DNA of 64,000 nucleotides from Gerris lacustris (Eukaryota > Arthropoda > Insecta > Hemiptera > Gerridae): the NCBI GenBank assembly GCA_951217055.1, contig OX578280.1, forward strand, positions 45,387,882-45,451,881, read 5' to 3'. Each line of letters starts with the position of its first letter. Position 1 is the stretch's first letter. The notes beneath the pieces were generated by a model. It had not been told where the DNA came from. It ran no database searches and saw nothing but the letters and a program-made list of their open reading frames with translations. Below are positions 33,241 through 44,830 of this stretch, piece by piece. A program made the translations under genes and the position numbers.

Positions 33241-33636
33241 CCCTTTATTGTTTTACAAAAAATAGATGGGAACACGAAAAATGCAATTTTAAGTTCTTGC
33301 AATATGAACTTAAAAATTGCATTAGAAAGTTAGAAGTAGATTTAGAAGTTGAATTAGAACGAAAAATAAACTAAATATATTTGTACTTAGGGCATCCTCC
33401 TCTTTTATTTTACACTCCCATATCAAGCATTTGAAAACGTGTAAATCTATTTAATTCTTAAAACAGAATTATTGATTTATCACAATACTTTCATTTTGAA
33501 CTATACTATGTATAGAAGAAAGTAAAAATGCCTGCATAAATATACATATATAAAAGTAGGCCACAAAGGTAAGATTCTATCAAAGAGAAATTATAATAAT
33601 AATAAAATAAATAAATAAAATACTAATTTAAAATCA
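33241..33636. other. Spacer with family G fragment
   Basis: TTTGTACTTAGGGCATCCTC with CTCTTTTATTT at about 33380-33412 matches the start of the repeats at 51886 and 62040. Otherwise AT-rich with (AAAT)n near 33599-33620. Confidence 0.5.
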
Positions 33637-33864
33637 CCACTTTTTTTGATTGTTACTCCCCTTATAAATAAAACAGAGGGGAGTAACAATCTAAAGAAGG
33701 TGCACGGTATGTTCTTTAGACTGTTACTCCCCTTATAGAAACAGATGTGTGATATTCCTTTGTCCCTAAGTACATTGGACTAATCATCCCATTTTCTTAA
33801 TAGTTGTTTAGTCAAAGTCATTTACATTCTAAAAAATCATAGGGTAACAAACTAAAAAAGTATC
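33637..33864. mobile_element. MITE M4, composite member of the GGYACT family
   Basis: Left unit: CCACTTTTTTTGATTGTTAC with CCCC, then a short middle, then GGGGAGTAACAATCTAAAGA ending at about 33703. After CACGGTAT a second unit begins with GTTCTTTAGACTGTTACTCC. It contains the family core GTGTGATATTCCTTTGTCCC (33752-33771) and ends near 33864 with GGGTAACAAACTAAAAAAGT. So a short two-terminus unit is fused to a long one, in the reverse order to the M3 locus. No clear target duplication was found; the left end has diverged. Confidence 0.7.
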
Positions 33865-33950
33865 TTAATAACATTGAATCGTTGATATGTTTTTGGGCAT
33901 TGAATCCACATATCGACATTTCAATGCTATAGTAGATGGATCAAGTTCTT

Positions 33951-34107
33951 TTATGTGTTTTGAGAATATCAGACCCATAGGATAGTTCAAAGTAAGCTTT
34001 TTAGCATTTTAAAAGACACCATCAATAGGGTACTACTGTAACTATACAGTGTGGTGGCCTACGGACCCTCGCTGTGTGCTGACTAGCTCACACTTGACCT
34101 GTTTATT
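33951..34107 (+). repeat. Family A, 5'-truncated copy 2
   Basis: Holds only the 3' part of family A: GAATATCAGACCCATAGGAT, the AAGCTTTTTAGCATTTT block, the GGACCCTCGCTGTGTGCTGA hairpin and the end CACTTGACCTGTTTATT. Truncation at the 5' side with a precise 3' edge is typical of retroposons or Helitron-like elements. Confidence 0.75.
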
Positions 34108-34697
34108 CATGCTGTTTTTTGCGTGAGGGAAATTTCTTCTGTGCCCTAGAGCTTTAAATCATGTCCATGTTAAATATATTTAAACACCTGATGACCTCTT
34201 GGATCCTAATGTAACCCAAGAGGGGACTAACTAATTTAACATTAGAAAGTTTAAAGGAATAAAATAGCTAAGAGGGATTTAAAATCACTTACTTTGGGAT
34301 TTTATTCAACTAGTAATTTATTCAAGACCGCAAGACATCTAATTATTTCAAATAAATGTTGCTGAGGCTCTTGAGTAGATTGTGGCTGAATATTCTTCAG
34401 CTTTACGTTATTACGATTAAGCCCCGAAACATTTTTAAAGGACAGAATTTATCTAAACCAATGTAAGTAATATGATTCAACGCCGGAAAGTCGTTTTTTG
34501 CCTCTTAGAGACTAAATTCGAAATTGAAATCCCTGTCCCCCAATTTGATTTATTTCTGTTTTTTTTTTTTTTTATATATATATGAAGAGAGAAGGCAATA
34601 TGATGGCGTAAAAATTGGATTTTAGGTAACAGTTTAATGCTTGTAGAAGAATGTGTAAAGGCCCAAATACACCCGAAGGCCTTTAATCACCCTTTTT
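34108..34697. other. Spacer, no gene recognised
   Basis: AT-rich, with a T run near 34557-34573. An AAAAATTGGATTTTAGG string resembles family B but is too short to assign. Confidence 0.45.
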
Positions 34698-35567
34698 GGA
34701 TCGAAGTTCCTTATGGCACGTTCTGGAGCCCGGGAGTGAATCCGAAAAAAACGACCAAAATCACCGTCACCCAAAATCCGTCACGAAATCTACCGATGGC
34801 GATAACTTGTGTAAAAGTTGGCCGACTTAGTTGAAATTTGGTACACATGTTCATTTTACCAATGTCAGGGACAAGTTGGTTGGACAACGTTATCCGCCCA
34901 AGCGTTCTTGCGCAACGTTCGCGTAAACGTAAGCTTCGAATTTAAAATTGGAATTTATGGACGGGAAAAAATTCTAACTTCATCTATTTAATGAGACAAA
35001 CAACTTTTATAAATAATTTTTTTTAGTAGAACGAACACCGACACTACTATGAAGTGATAAAGATCGCTAAATTTATTGAAGCGGACCAAACCGATTAAAA
35101 TAAAGAAAACAACGTTTTTACCGATATCTTACGTTCTAACGTAAAGATTTAAATGAAACTTTGTATACATCACCTACAGTACAATTGAAACAAGCATGTA
35201 AAATTTCAACCTGATACAAGCAGAAGTTTTTGTGAGTTAATGATTTATATTTTTTATTTTAATATTTAATTGGATTAATATGCCGACGGGGCCTGGGAGG
35301 ACAATTCTTTTTCGTTCTACAACCATCTGCTTTAACTATAAATTTATCATTACCTTTTTTCTCAATATACAATACATTATTTATTGAAAGACGCTCGCTT
35401 CAAAGATAATAAAAAGATTTTCATTTAATTTTGCCTTAACTCCGCTAGTACAAATAGTTAGTTACTTTTAATTTTGTCTCTTTTCTAACTCCACCATGTA
35501 TACGTAGTTATTACAGCGATTTTATAATTTATATTTAATGAAAAGCGTAAGGAACTTCGTTCCTACC
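34698..35567 (+). repeat. Family C repeat, longest copy (870 bp)
   Basis: Starts GGATCGAAGTTCC (consensus GGAACGAAGTTCC) and ends AAGGAACTTCGTTCCTACC, so each end is a small palindrome and the two ends are mutually inverted. It contains TGGCACGTTCTGGAGCCCGG, GATAACTTG, TTGGACAACGTTATCCGCCC and GCGTAAACGTAAGCTTC. The 65-codon frame at its start is not conserved in the other copies. Confidence 0.78.
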
Positions 35568-35754
35568 TATCTTTTTACTACATTCTATTTTATAAATATA
35601 ATCTATTATAAGTATTTATAAACCTTTTTTTTATAAATTCATAATATTTTTAAGGTAAATTGTTTAAATAATTTAGGTTAAAGATTACATAAAACAAAAG
35701 GTTGTTTGTTTATTTATTTGTAGCGGGGAATGTGGGCGTGGCTTAGCCTGGAAT

Positions 35755-36023
35755 CCTCAGCAAAATACGATTTTGCCGCCTAGGCAGCAAAATCGTATTT
35801 TGCTGCGTATTGTGAAGTTTTCTTGAAACCTCAAATTTTCATGCCTTAAAACAGTTCAATAATGCGTAATTTTGCTGCCGCTAGTAGGAAAAAGTATTTT
35901 CCTGACTGTTTTAACTACTTTCCTGCCTGTTTTTAATATTTTAATGACAAATCAGGGAAATAGTACTTTCCGGCCTAAAAACAGTTAAGTAATGTTTAAT
36001 TTTGCTGCCGCGAGTAGATAAAC
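35755..36023 (+). repeat. Family E repeat, copy 3
   Basis: Contains the near-palindrome around CCTAGG (35770-35797), a TTTTGCTGCCGCTAGTAGGA block near 35871-35890 and the 133-bp block 35891-36023, which ends in a second such block. The end block therefore occurs twice in tandem, about 133 bp apart. Confidence 0.7.
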
Positions 36024-36173
36024 ATATTTACTCCTGATAATTTTAATTTATTTCAATTTGAATACCTACCGACGAAGAAGTTACACGAAAGATTAAAAAG
36101 AAAAAAGACCCAAGAACAATCAATCAAGAACAAAGAAAGAAAAACGAAAAATTACTTACAAAAAGAACTAAAA

Positions 36174-36710
36174 TCCCAACAAAAACACTAGTGTAAAAAA
36201 ATAAGCCAACTCTTGCGTAGAAAGTTGTGAGATCATAGGTTTAGCCAAGTTGCTGCCCGAGTATGTTCTACTAGGTTTAATTTATTCAGTGCAAGTACAT
36301 AATGATTGTCCCTCTCTCAATTCTCTTTCCCAAATCACTCAACACGCGTTTATATTTAAAAACATTTTCTGACTTGGCAATACACACCCCAGTTTTAAAG
36401 AGGGTACCAAATTAAATGCAGTGTCGTATACAAGTTTGTAGCCTTGTGCTGCGACGCTTAAATGAAAAAATAATATTTATTATTTGATTTAAGTTTGGGG
36501 CGTGTATTTGCCAAGGCAGAAAATGTTTTTAAATTTAAACGCGTGTTGAGTGATTTGGGAAAGAGAATAGAGAGGGGGACAGCCAAACATCATGTACTAG
36601 CACTGGATAAATTAGACCTAGTAGAACTTACTCGGATAGTGGGAGACTTGGCTAAACCTATAATCTCACGACTTGGCTTATTTTTTTACACTATAGTGTT
36701 TTTGTTGGGA
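36174..36710. mobile_element. Inverted-repeat element with a possibly coding arm (about 537 bp)
   Basis: TCCCAACAAAAACACTA (36174) pairs with TAGTGTTTTTGTTGGGA (ending 36710). The arms run to about 36395 and from about 36494, leaving a loop of about 100 bp. The arms have diverged noticeably. The right arm holds an 82-codon plus-strand frame (36495-36743, first codon TTG) including KRVLSDLGKRIERGT. The left arm on the minus strand encodes the same KRVLSDLGKRIERGT. I recognise no family. It may be a foldback transposon or two inverted copies of an old coding fragment. Confidence 0.6.
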
Positions 36711-36739
36711 TACTTTGAGTTTGTTGGAGAAGACGATCC

Positions 36740-37300
36740 TTGATCCGCCAGGATGATGTTATGTTATCTATCCACGCCGTACTTTTTCTTTCACAACCTG
36801 CTTCAAAGACTTTTTTGGGTAATCTCTCCTGTTCCATTCATTGCAAGTGCCCAAGCCAGCGTAACTGGCTGCACTTCCAATTCTAGCCTTATTGAGGTTA
36901 TTCTATCTCTTCGAGGTTTATCGCCTGCTCTTCTTAAGTATCTAGCTCTTCTTAAGTATCGGTATCTGCTTTCTTTCTTTTGCATTAGTACCAAACCTTT
37001 TTTGTGAGCAATCTTTGTTTTCATGTTGATTTTCGCTTTACTTATGAAACTACTATTTCTTGCATGGAACAGTTTACATGTGGCTTCTATCCTTACTTCC
37101 ATTTCTTTAATTTGCTTGCCATCAGCTGTTACAGTTACTCCCAGATGCTTAAAACTAATGACTTACCTCATGCTATTTTTCTTTAATTGCATGTTCTTTT
37201 GCTTCTCTTGAAACCCGCGTAGTTTTTGTTTTAGCAATATTGATTTCCAGTCCTCTCTTCTTTAATTCGCTAATCCGAGTATTAACAAGCTGTTGCACTT
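36740..37300 (-). pseudogene. LINE reverse transcriptase C-terminal remnant
   Basis: On the minus strand, from 37300 downwards in shifting frames: TRISELKKRGLEINIAKTKT, then FKHLGVTVTADGKQIKEMEV (the family has F-x-YLG here), then a stretch with ISKAKINMKTKIAHKK. After that come DKPRRDRITSIRLELEV and MEQERLPKKVFEAG ... WIDNI. This order is that of the RT thumb and C-terminal region of arthropod LINEs. The polymerase fingers and catalytic FADD region are absent, and frameshifts and stops separate the pieces, so it is dead. The subclass (RTE or Jockey type) was not decided. Confidence 0.8.
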
Positions 37301-37302
37301 CT

Positions 37303-37690
37303 CATTTACGAGTACATAATTACTCGTTATAAATTCATTTAATTATTATTGAACATTTTATTAAAATTTACCATAAAAATAATTCCTGCCCAACTGGGAA
37401 TCAAACCCAACCTCTCACCCTTTGCGTTTATAGTTATTTTCTTCGAAACCTAGATGGATCACATTATAGAATTCTTTAATCAAAATAGTCGGAACTATTT
37501 CTAAAAAAAAATACTTTTATTCACGTTTTTTTCAGAGATTTTGGAGGTAACGTCCAAATCCAGTGCTTTTCATATTTAGAGCTAATTCATTTCTCGATTT
37601 CGTCTGGGACTATGATTGTTTTAAACATGTATGCCAAATTTCATCGAACTCTTCTCCAAGCTTCTGCACAGACAGCAAATTACACACTGC
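37303..37690 (-). repeat. Family B repeat, reversed copy 3
   Basis: Reverse of family B, with the CTAATTATGTAC-like end at 37310, GGTTGGGTTTGATTCCCAGT (B-box, minus strand, about 37392-37411) and the AATAGTCGGAACTATT block near 37484. It abuts the LINE remnant. Confidence 0.65.
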
Positions 37691-39135
37691 AGACTGCATG
37701 TGATTGACAGATATTTACAATTACATTAACTTACGATGTACCCTCCCCGCTTTAACAGTACTGTTCGATTCTTAAACCTTTCGTTTTGTAATCTTGTTGA
37801 ATCTTAGCATGTACTCTGGTCGCACCCCTAGATATTGTGAGAAGTTTCAAATGTATCTTTCTGGATGCATTTTTTAGCAGTTTAAAACAAAAAAATAGTT
37901 AAGTATCTGATGTTTCATTTTTATTTTAAACTGAAGTTGCCATGACATTTAATTTAACACGTGTAACATGTGTGTAACTGACGATTAACTTGTGTAAACA
38001 CTTTATCATTGACCTCCTTATTAGTCAGATATTATTGTGAATAGATATTAGTTCTTCTTATCAAAGCGATTAAATGTTACCTTTTTAGCATCGTAACATA
38101 GTTGTTTAGTGTTTTTTTGTTGTTTTTAATTTATTATTTTCAATTATTGTATGATGTATGATTGTTGTTTATAGTCGAAATTGTAATTGTGATAAAATTA
38201 CAATTGATTACTCAATAATTATTCTTATTATGATAGCACAAGACTTAATAAATGAATGTTTTTTTTGGGTATTATTGATCGTGTATTGAAGGTCAATATT
38301 GATGTCATGTTTTACATGCTTTTATTTAAAAACTTTACTTGTTTTGGGAGGTACAAATACTTCAACCCCCTCTCCGACTAAAAAGCTGACTAAACCTGAA
38401 TCCTGAGAAAATTAAACATTCACAGGTTATGTATTCCCGATAGTAAATTAAGTTATTCATATTCTTGAACAGTGTTTTTTTTTTTTTTTTGTATATTTTG
38501 TTTAAATGCTAAACTTCAAAACTAGGAAGTTTTGTTTATAATATTATAAATTTATTATTTGTTATATTACTTGTTTTATTCATTATATTATAAATTATAT
38601 GAAGTCAATATTTAAATTAATATTAATATATAAAGTTATTTTAATCCTGAGATAAATGGGGATATTGACAATATTACACACAGTGTGCGGTACCATAATC
38701 GATACTTTTTTTGGCTTATCTAAATACTTAATTTTACTTTAAAAAACCTTCTACCAATTTTATATTTTTTATGACGTATGTGCATGTGCATCCAATCATA
38801 AATATGTGTGATCTATTTCGTCATTTAAGGCAATTTATCTCAGTACAATTACTTGAGAATAATGTCTGTTTGGTATAATCCATTCTTCGATCTAACGTTT
38901 AGTTCCAAAAAAATTAAGATAGTATAAAATGCTTTGTCCTACCTATTGTTGATATTGTCCTCCCTTTGCCTGTTCAATACATCAATTAAAAGTGACCCTT
39001 TAGGGCCAACATCTTAAAAGCGACTGGATAGAAAAAGTGAAAAATCGCACTTTTTCAGTAATATTGATTGGTTTGTGGTCTAAAAGTATTGATATGTAGA
39101 TTATTATGGATATTATTGACAACTTTGAATTAATT
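37691..39135. other. AT-rich spacer, no gene recognised
   Basis: A T run lies at about 38477-38490. No coding frame beyond background, and no bounded repeat was identified before the MITE at 39136. Confidence 0.45.
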
Positions 39136-39369
39136 GGTACTTCTTTACATTGTTATCCCCTATGATTTTTTTAGGATATAAACAACTTTGGCTAAATAAC
39201 TATAAGACAAAGGGATGCTTAGTCCAATGTACTTTTGGACTAAGGAATATCAATCTTCTGTTTTTATAACGGGAGTAAAAGTCTAAACAAGAACGTTGTG
39301 TACACCTTCTTTGGATTGTTACTCCTCTCTTTTTTCTTTTATAAGGGAGTAACAATCTAAAGAAGTGCC
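39136..39369. mobile_element. MITE M3, composite member of the GGYACT family (234 bp)
   Basis: Ends GGTACTTCTTTACATTGTTA and GGCACTTCTTTAGATTGTTA are flanked by AATTAATT and AATTAATC (39128-39135 and 39370-39377), an 8-bp duplication with one mismatch. The core CTTAGTCCAATGTAC and GGACTAAGGAATATCAATC lies at 39218-39252. Inside, GGGAGTAAAAGTCTAAACAA near 39272 ends a unit and, after TTGTGTA, CACCTTCTTTGGATTGTTAC begins another. The second unit is about 75 bp, hardly more than two terminal repeats. Confidence 0.85.
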
Positions 39370-39515
39370 AATTAATCAATACTATTGACCGGTTGGGGGC
39401 CGTTTTAAAGAAGTTTTATGCAAATTTCTAATGTTTGTGGGCAAATGTTGTTTTTGTCTCACTATTTTTTTTTACTTTTATTTTTGTTTTTACGTTTCAA
39501 CCACGAATATTATTT

Positions 39516-39636
39516 TTTGATCAAGTAAATAGTTGTTCAAATATCAAGGTTTTTGATCAAGTTAATAGTTTTGGAATATCAAGGTTTTTGATCAAGTTAA
39601 AAGTTCTTGGAATATTAAGGTTTTTGAATATTTTAA
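39516..39636 (+). repeat. 35-36 bp tandem repeat, about three copies
   Basis: ATCAAGGTTTTTGATCAAGT followed by TAATAGTTTTGGAAT recurs with period 35-36 bp, with a degenerate first copy. It produces the repetitive reading in the 70-codon frame here, which I do not call a gene. Confidence 0.85.
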
Positions 39637-42500
39637 AGAATATTTGAATCATTGGCTGCAAGATCGACTCTTGATTTTTAATTGAAGAAAATGAACTTGG
39701 GATTGTGGTGTAACAATATTGATGTGTAGATATTCAGTAATATCAGCAGCAAGTAAACTTATTAAAAGTTTTGCATAAAGATATTATTTGAGAATGCAAA
39801 ACGAATTTCAAAAAATACATTCAAACAAAAGTAAAATTGTTTAAGGTTATGTTCTGATATATTTTATTTATTCTCTTTAAGTCACAAATATAAATATAAA
39901 TTACTAAAAACATAAAACAAGAGGAAGAAAAAAGAAGTAAGTAAATATGAAACATATAAGAAAAACATAAACAGATTGAAAGTGAATGTTTATTTGAAGA
40001 TTCTGTGGCAACCAAGATAGTCAGTAATCGATTGGAAGGGAAAAATTTGTTAGCTCTTTTTATTTGACTGTCAATCGAATATTACTGATAATCCACATGT
40101 GAAATCTTATATTGACTAAATCCTAGCGTTCCAATCAAAATACTAGATATAGACATACACTACTGACATTTCTGACAGAATTTTCTTTGGGAAGTTAGTT
40201 CCTATCGAATATTTGGGTTAAGATTTAGTTACTTTATCACAAAGGATTAATGGTTAATTATTGTGATGATTTTTTGACAGTTTTAGACTCCAACTAATTT
40301 CGTGATGTTAAAAGTTAGTTTTGTTGAATTGTACAATTTTATTTAAAAAATATATTTTGTATTAGTGCTATAGATTAGAGGGACTAGAACAGAAAAGATA
40401 AATTAATATACCCATAGCTTATGCTGGGGTGAAAAAGCGTACCATATTTTTAATCTTTAAGTCAGCTGGAGAAGGAATATATGATGGCTATCAGCGTTAT
40501 ACTTTTTTTAACGTATTTATATTTAAAAAATACTTATTCAATAAATATGAACATATTTGAGTTGAGTTATATTTTTGTGGTTCGTATTTTTTAGGGTTTC
40601 ATTGGTAAAACCAAAAAAAGTAACCCTTATAGTTTCGTTCCTGTGTCTGTCTGTCACTCTGTACGGTTCCCATAACTTTTGATTCAAAAGAGATAAAAAC
40701 ATTAACATTTTTTAGTATTAGAGATCGTTTTGACGAGCACAGGAGAAATATAGCGAACTCAAAATTATCAGCAGTTCAAATTGAAAATAGCGGATAATTC
40801 ATTCACGCGATTTTTTTTTTTTTAATTTTGATTGGGGTATCGGGTGAAGAGTAGATTACGAAAATATATAGCACTTGTGGATAGTCTTTAATTCTTTTAC
40901 TCTATTACGGCTATCTTAAAATTTTGCATCAATTCACGCTAAAACCTTATGATAGGATGAAAATTACCGGGGAAAAAAAAAGTTTGTCTAAGTTATGTCG
41001 GACCAATTTTTTTTTTTATAAATATGACAACATTTCCTCCTCTAAACAGCTATATTTTGCTATTTACATTATTACATTAAGTAACAATAACAAATGATGA
41101 GATGAGAGTAGAAAAGTTTTGAAGAATTTTCATATTTATAATATAAAACCACTCTTATTATCAAAGTGTGTGGACGTGAGGAAGCTAAGTGCTCAACTAA
41201 TTAATATCTAATTGGAAAAATAATTTAATAATACGATAATAGTATTTATTTCGACGATAGCTTTTATTATACGAAGTAAATGATTTTATTTAGACTAAAA
41301 CTTCTTTGGTATTCTTTATTCCCAAGCACTTCTCAATGGAATAAATATATTTACGAAAGCTGCTCCAATCAAAAAATTATCTGCTCTCAGCTCTACAATG
41401 TTTTGTTTTTGTTTTTTTAGTAAGCGTATTTCATGTTTTTTCAATGAATAATAAAAATTTACAATTTGATTTACCTATATTTTTTTTTAACAAACTTAAT
41501 TGTATACTGATCGGATTATGTTAATAATGCTATTTAAAATTTAATGTTAAAAGTCAAAAATTATTATTCTAAAACAAAATTATCTTTTCCCTAATATTTT
41601 AAAAGCTATTTAAATAAGGGTCTTAACTGGGAAACTGAATAGAAAAACAAGGATTTTGACTGGGAAACCCAGTGATAATTAAAGGATTTTCAGATTAAAA
41701 AATGAGCAAAACAAATTATGAAAAGTTAATTAAAAAAAAAAAAAAAAAAAAAAAAATGTAATCCAGTAAACTAATTCCTTAATTTTTACTGGTATAATAA
41801 TTAGAATTAGTTAGAGACCAGAAGCCTGAAAAATGTGGAGAAATAAAAGGGAAAACCTGTAGATTGTAGATTCATGCAGAAGTTTTGGAAAATCAGAATC
41901 TTCTTCAGAAAGTGAACTCAAGTTAAAGTTGAACTTTAAGTGAAGTTCGTGCAAAAGGGTTTTTTCCAAAAAACTATAATAACAACAACCCCTCCCCCCC
42001 CCCCCCCCCCCCAAAAAAGTCTTCTCCCTTTTAAAACTTCAAACATTTGTTCTTTTTACTTTGAACTTTATCATTTGAGGCATCAAAAGTGAAATTGTTA
42101 TTTAACTATTCTTTATGTCGAGTATATCGTATTGTCGGTCTTAAAACGAGAGATAAAAAAAACAACTAATGTCCCTCAACGAGGATGGGAGAAACGAGAA
42201 CATACGAGAGGATAGACGAGAATAAGAAATAAAAAAAATCCATTCTCAACCCGTAGTCGAAACTGGGAAACTACCAGAAGGGGGAATGTAGGAACTACCA
42301 GTACCAATAGTAACAGGTTCCTTCTTTTTACTTTGATAAAAGGATTAAAGATTAAATCTTACTAAAAATAAATTTGGCTTTTGATTTAATAATATTTAAT
42401 GCATTCAAATATTTTTTTTTTTTTTTTAGAAAATATTGATAATAGCAAAGGGGATATTGTGAGAGGTCGGGTACGATTTCCCACTAGAGAGCAGCTCTTT
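39637..42500. other. Long AT-rich stretch, no gene recognised
   Basis: Homopolymers: T near 40811-40823, A at about 41730-41756, C near 41994-42012. At 40595-40680 a GGGTTTCATTGGTAAAACC and GTGTCTGTCTGTC region looks like a distant relative of the family A start. A reverse TAGCTTCCTCACG motif lies near 41176. The 67-codon frame at 41811 reads through the C run and is spurious. Confidence 0.5.
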
Positions 42501-43154
42501 TACTACGTTTTTATTAGCTTGCTTTCTTGTTTGTTTGTTTGTTTGTGTTTGTTTGTTTGTCCGGTACAAATCTGGCAATCGATGTCTAACTAATTTCCCC
42601 AATAGCTAGACATTTTAAACTTTTTGCATAGCTCAGAACACGATGACAATGCATTATTTTAATACTTTTAGCCATCTTTCAGCAGAATTTAATTGGTTTT
42701 CAGCAAATTTAGCTGTATGGAAACTTAGTTCGGAAAAAATCCGCAAGTTATTTTATTTGTTTTGCCATGTCCCATATTTACGCAATCTTCATTTTGACGG
42801 GTTTCACATTTGTGACTTTTGTAAATAAGAGATAAACATCGAATGACAGCAAAACAGGAAATATATCGATTATATTATTTATATTATTTCAAATAAATCG
42901 ATGGCACAGTTTAGATTTGGTTTTGGGGAGATCCGTTGTACAAATATTTGTCCTTTTATAGGTTTAAGATCAGCTCTCTAGATGGTTCTCATTTATGTGA
43001 AGTAAATTAATAAATTCGGAACTTTTTTTTTCTCTCTAACATTATATATTATATAACAATAACAATTATATTATCAACATTACATACGATCATACGATTC
43101 AATAGAAAATTTAAAAATGTAGTATATAAAAAGTTCTTTTTATCTTGTAATTAT
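42501..43154 (+). repeat. Family D repeat, copy 2
   Basis: Begins TACTACGTTTTTATTAGCTT with a (TTTG)n tract at 42526-42560. It contains TCTGGCAATCGATGTCTAAC, the uninterrupted AGCTAGACATTT site used by the hAT in the copy at 24754, GATGACAATGCATTAT and AGCCATCTTTCAGCAGAATT. It ends AAAAAGTTCTTTTTATCTTG. The 61-codon frame is not preserved in the other copies. Confidence 0.85.
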
Positions 43155-43706
43155 TGAAAATTTTGATAAAATCTTCAATAATAATGAAATGTAATCATGA
43201 TAACGTGAAACGTCTAACGAGTTGAAACTCTGAACTAAGTAATAATTATGCACTTGTATATGAGTAAGTACGGCGCAGATTCTTACACAGACACTAAAAT
43301 ATTCAAAATAGCTCTTTGAATTTTGTGATCACTTATTACTGGGTTTAGTTGGATGTCTGTGTGATATTAGTTGTTCTTACTTCTTCTAATATTAGTTGTC
43401 CTATGCAACCACTTTGATTAAAAAAATCTAAAATGTAGCCCAAATTAAATACGAATCTAATGATATAAGCCGTTTTCCCGGAAAAAATCTAGTTCCTGAA
43501 AAAATAGCATTAAACTTGGACGGAGAGAAGCCGGGTTCGATTCCCCGCCAAGGAGATGTTATTTTTTTGATAAAGTTTAATAAAATCTTCAATAATAATT
43601 AAATGTACCTACGAAAAAACTTCCTTTTTTTAAAATGGAAAACACTGGACTAAGTAATTATGAACTCGTTTATGAAAAAGTTTGTCTCATTGGCTCGGGC
43701 CGATTT
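43155..43706 (+). repeat. Family B repeat, adjacent partial copies
   Basis: A 3' family-B end (AACTAAGTAATAATTATGCAC) lies at 43230-43250. A second partial copy starts near 43408, with AAATACGAATCTAATGATAT, GAAGCCGGGTTCGATTCCCC (B-box, about 43527-43546) and GGACTAAGTAATTATGAACT near 43646. It directly follows the family D copy. Confidence 0.7.
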
Positions 43707-44584
43707 TTTAAAAACTGCTTCACAAAAATGTAAAAAGGAACTGTTGAAAAAGAAAATCCTGAAGTCAATGAAAGAACTAGAAATAGGTGGGCAGATCCCT
43801 TCTCCTAACATTTGTTGTCATGCATAGAAGGGTCTATCGGCAAAATTTACTGAAATAAGAATAGCTAGCTTAAGGGTTATTCTAAACTCTCTTCAAACCG
43901 TATTAGTATATGTGAAAGATAAGGGATGCATGAAGAATGAAAATGAGGGGACCAATCAAAATGGAAGAATCAACATGGCACTTGTAGGAATAGTCAATAT
44001 CTTGTGGCTTCTCAAGATGTTTTCAATTATTACGACTTGTTCTGAGATTTCACCTCGTTTAGTTCTGTTCCTACTTTCTTCTTCATTGTGTATTTTCTCT
44101 CTCTCTCGCACTCTCTGCTCTTATTTTGTTCTATTCACTTTAATTACTCTTGGTGGATAATTTTTTTCCAAAACGAGTGGACGAACTTTTAAATATGTAT
44201 AAGGTTTTAGCTTTTATTTTTAGACATGTTTGAATGTTTTAAAACTTCATCCATATTTAAAACTCTGATTTGTATATGAAAAATCGGATGGTTTCTTAGA
44301 GTAGTTAAAAACTCAATCTAGTTTGAAACCCTTATGCTAAAACCGTTTGAAACATATAAGAAAATAATGAATGCGGGTAAAATAATTATTATACTCGTGT
44401 TGACATTTTGTCATATTATAAGTTTGTTTCAACCAAGAGCTGGGGGTATGCGAGATCTCAATCAATAAAATTATAGCCAATATATTGATCATTAAAACTA
44501 TTTGATGTACAGAAGGTAACGTAAGTACTGTGATTATACTTAAGAACGTAATTGTCTCCTAATTAAAAAATGCCTTGACAGATA
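43707..44584. other. Spacer, no gene recognised
   Basis: The 82-codon plus frame at 43912-44160 (start codon not ATG-selected with confidence) shows a low-complexity hydrophobic serine/leucine C-terminus and no domain. I do not call it a gene. Confidence 0.4.
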
Positions 44585-44830
44585 GCCGCAGACATCAGGG
44601 AACATGTTTTGTCTGCCTGTCAACATTTTTGTGAATCCCTATATCTTTAAAACTACTCGTCATATTTTAATGAAATTTAGAAGGTCATAGTTGGTCCATT
44701 GTTGGTCCTATAATAATTTCAAACCTCTGCACCCATCACTTTCTCTTCAGAATGCAAAAGAACTTTTGGTTCCGACTGTACCGAAGGTGACGGAAGTATT
44801 GAGATCGTTCTGAAGTATTTTTTTATACCT
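44585..44830 (+). repeat. Family F repeat, copy 3
   Basis: AAAACTACTCGTCATATTTTA, TTGGTCCATTGTTGGTCCTA and TTTCAAACCTCTGCACCCAT match the same ordered blocks in 12085-12300 and the reverse of 1335-1640. It starts after TGTCTGCCTGTC. Confidence 0.65.

Noticed and set aside
36753..37211. Plus-strand frames of 60-84 codons
   Set aside because: Antisense of the LINE reverse transcriptase remnant.
43912..44160. 82-codon plus frame as a small secreted or membrane protein
   Set aside because: Low-complexity Ser/Leu/Cys end, no signal-peptide-like start and no conserved neighbour or repeat copy to support it.
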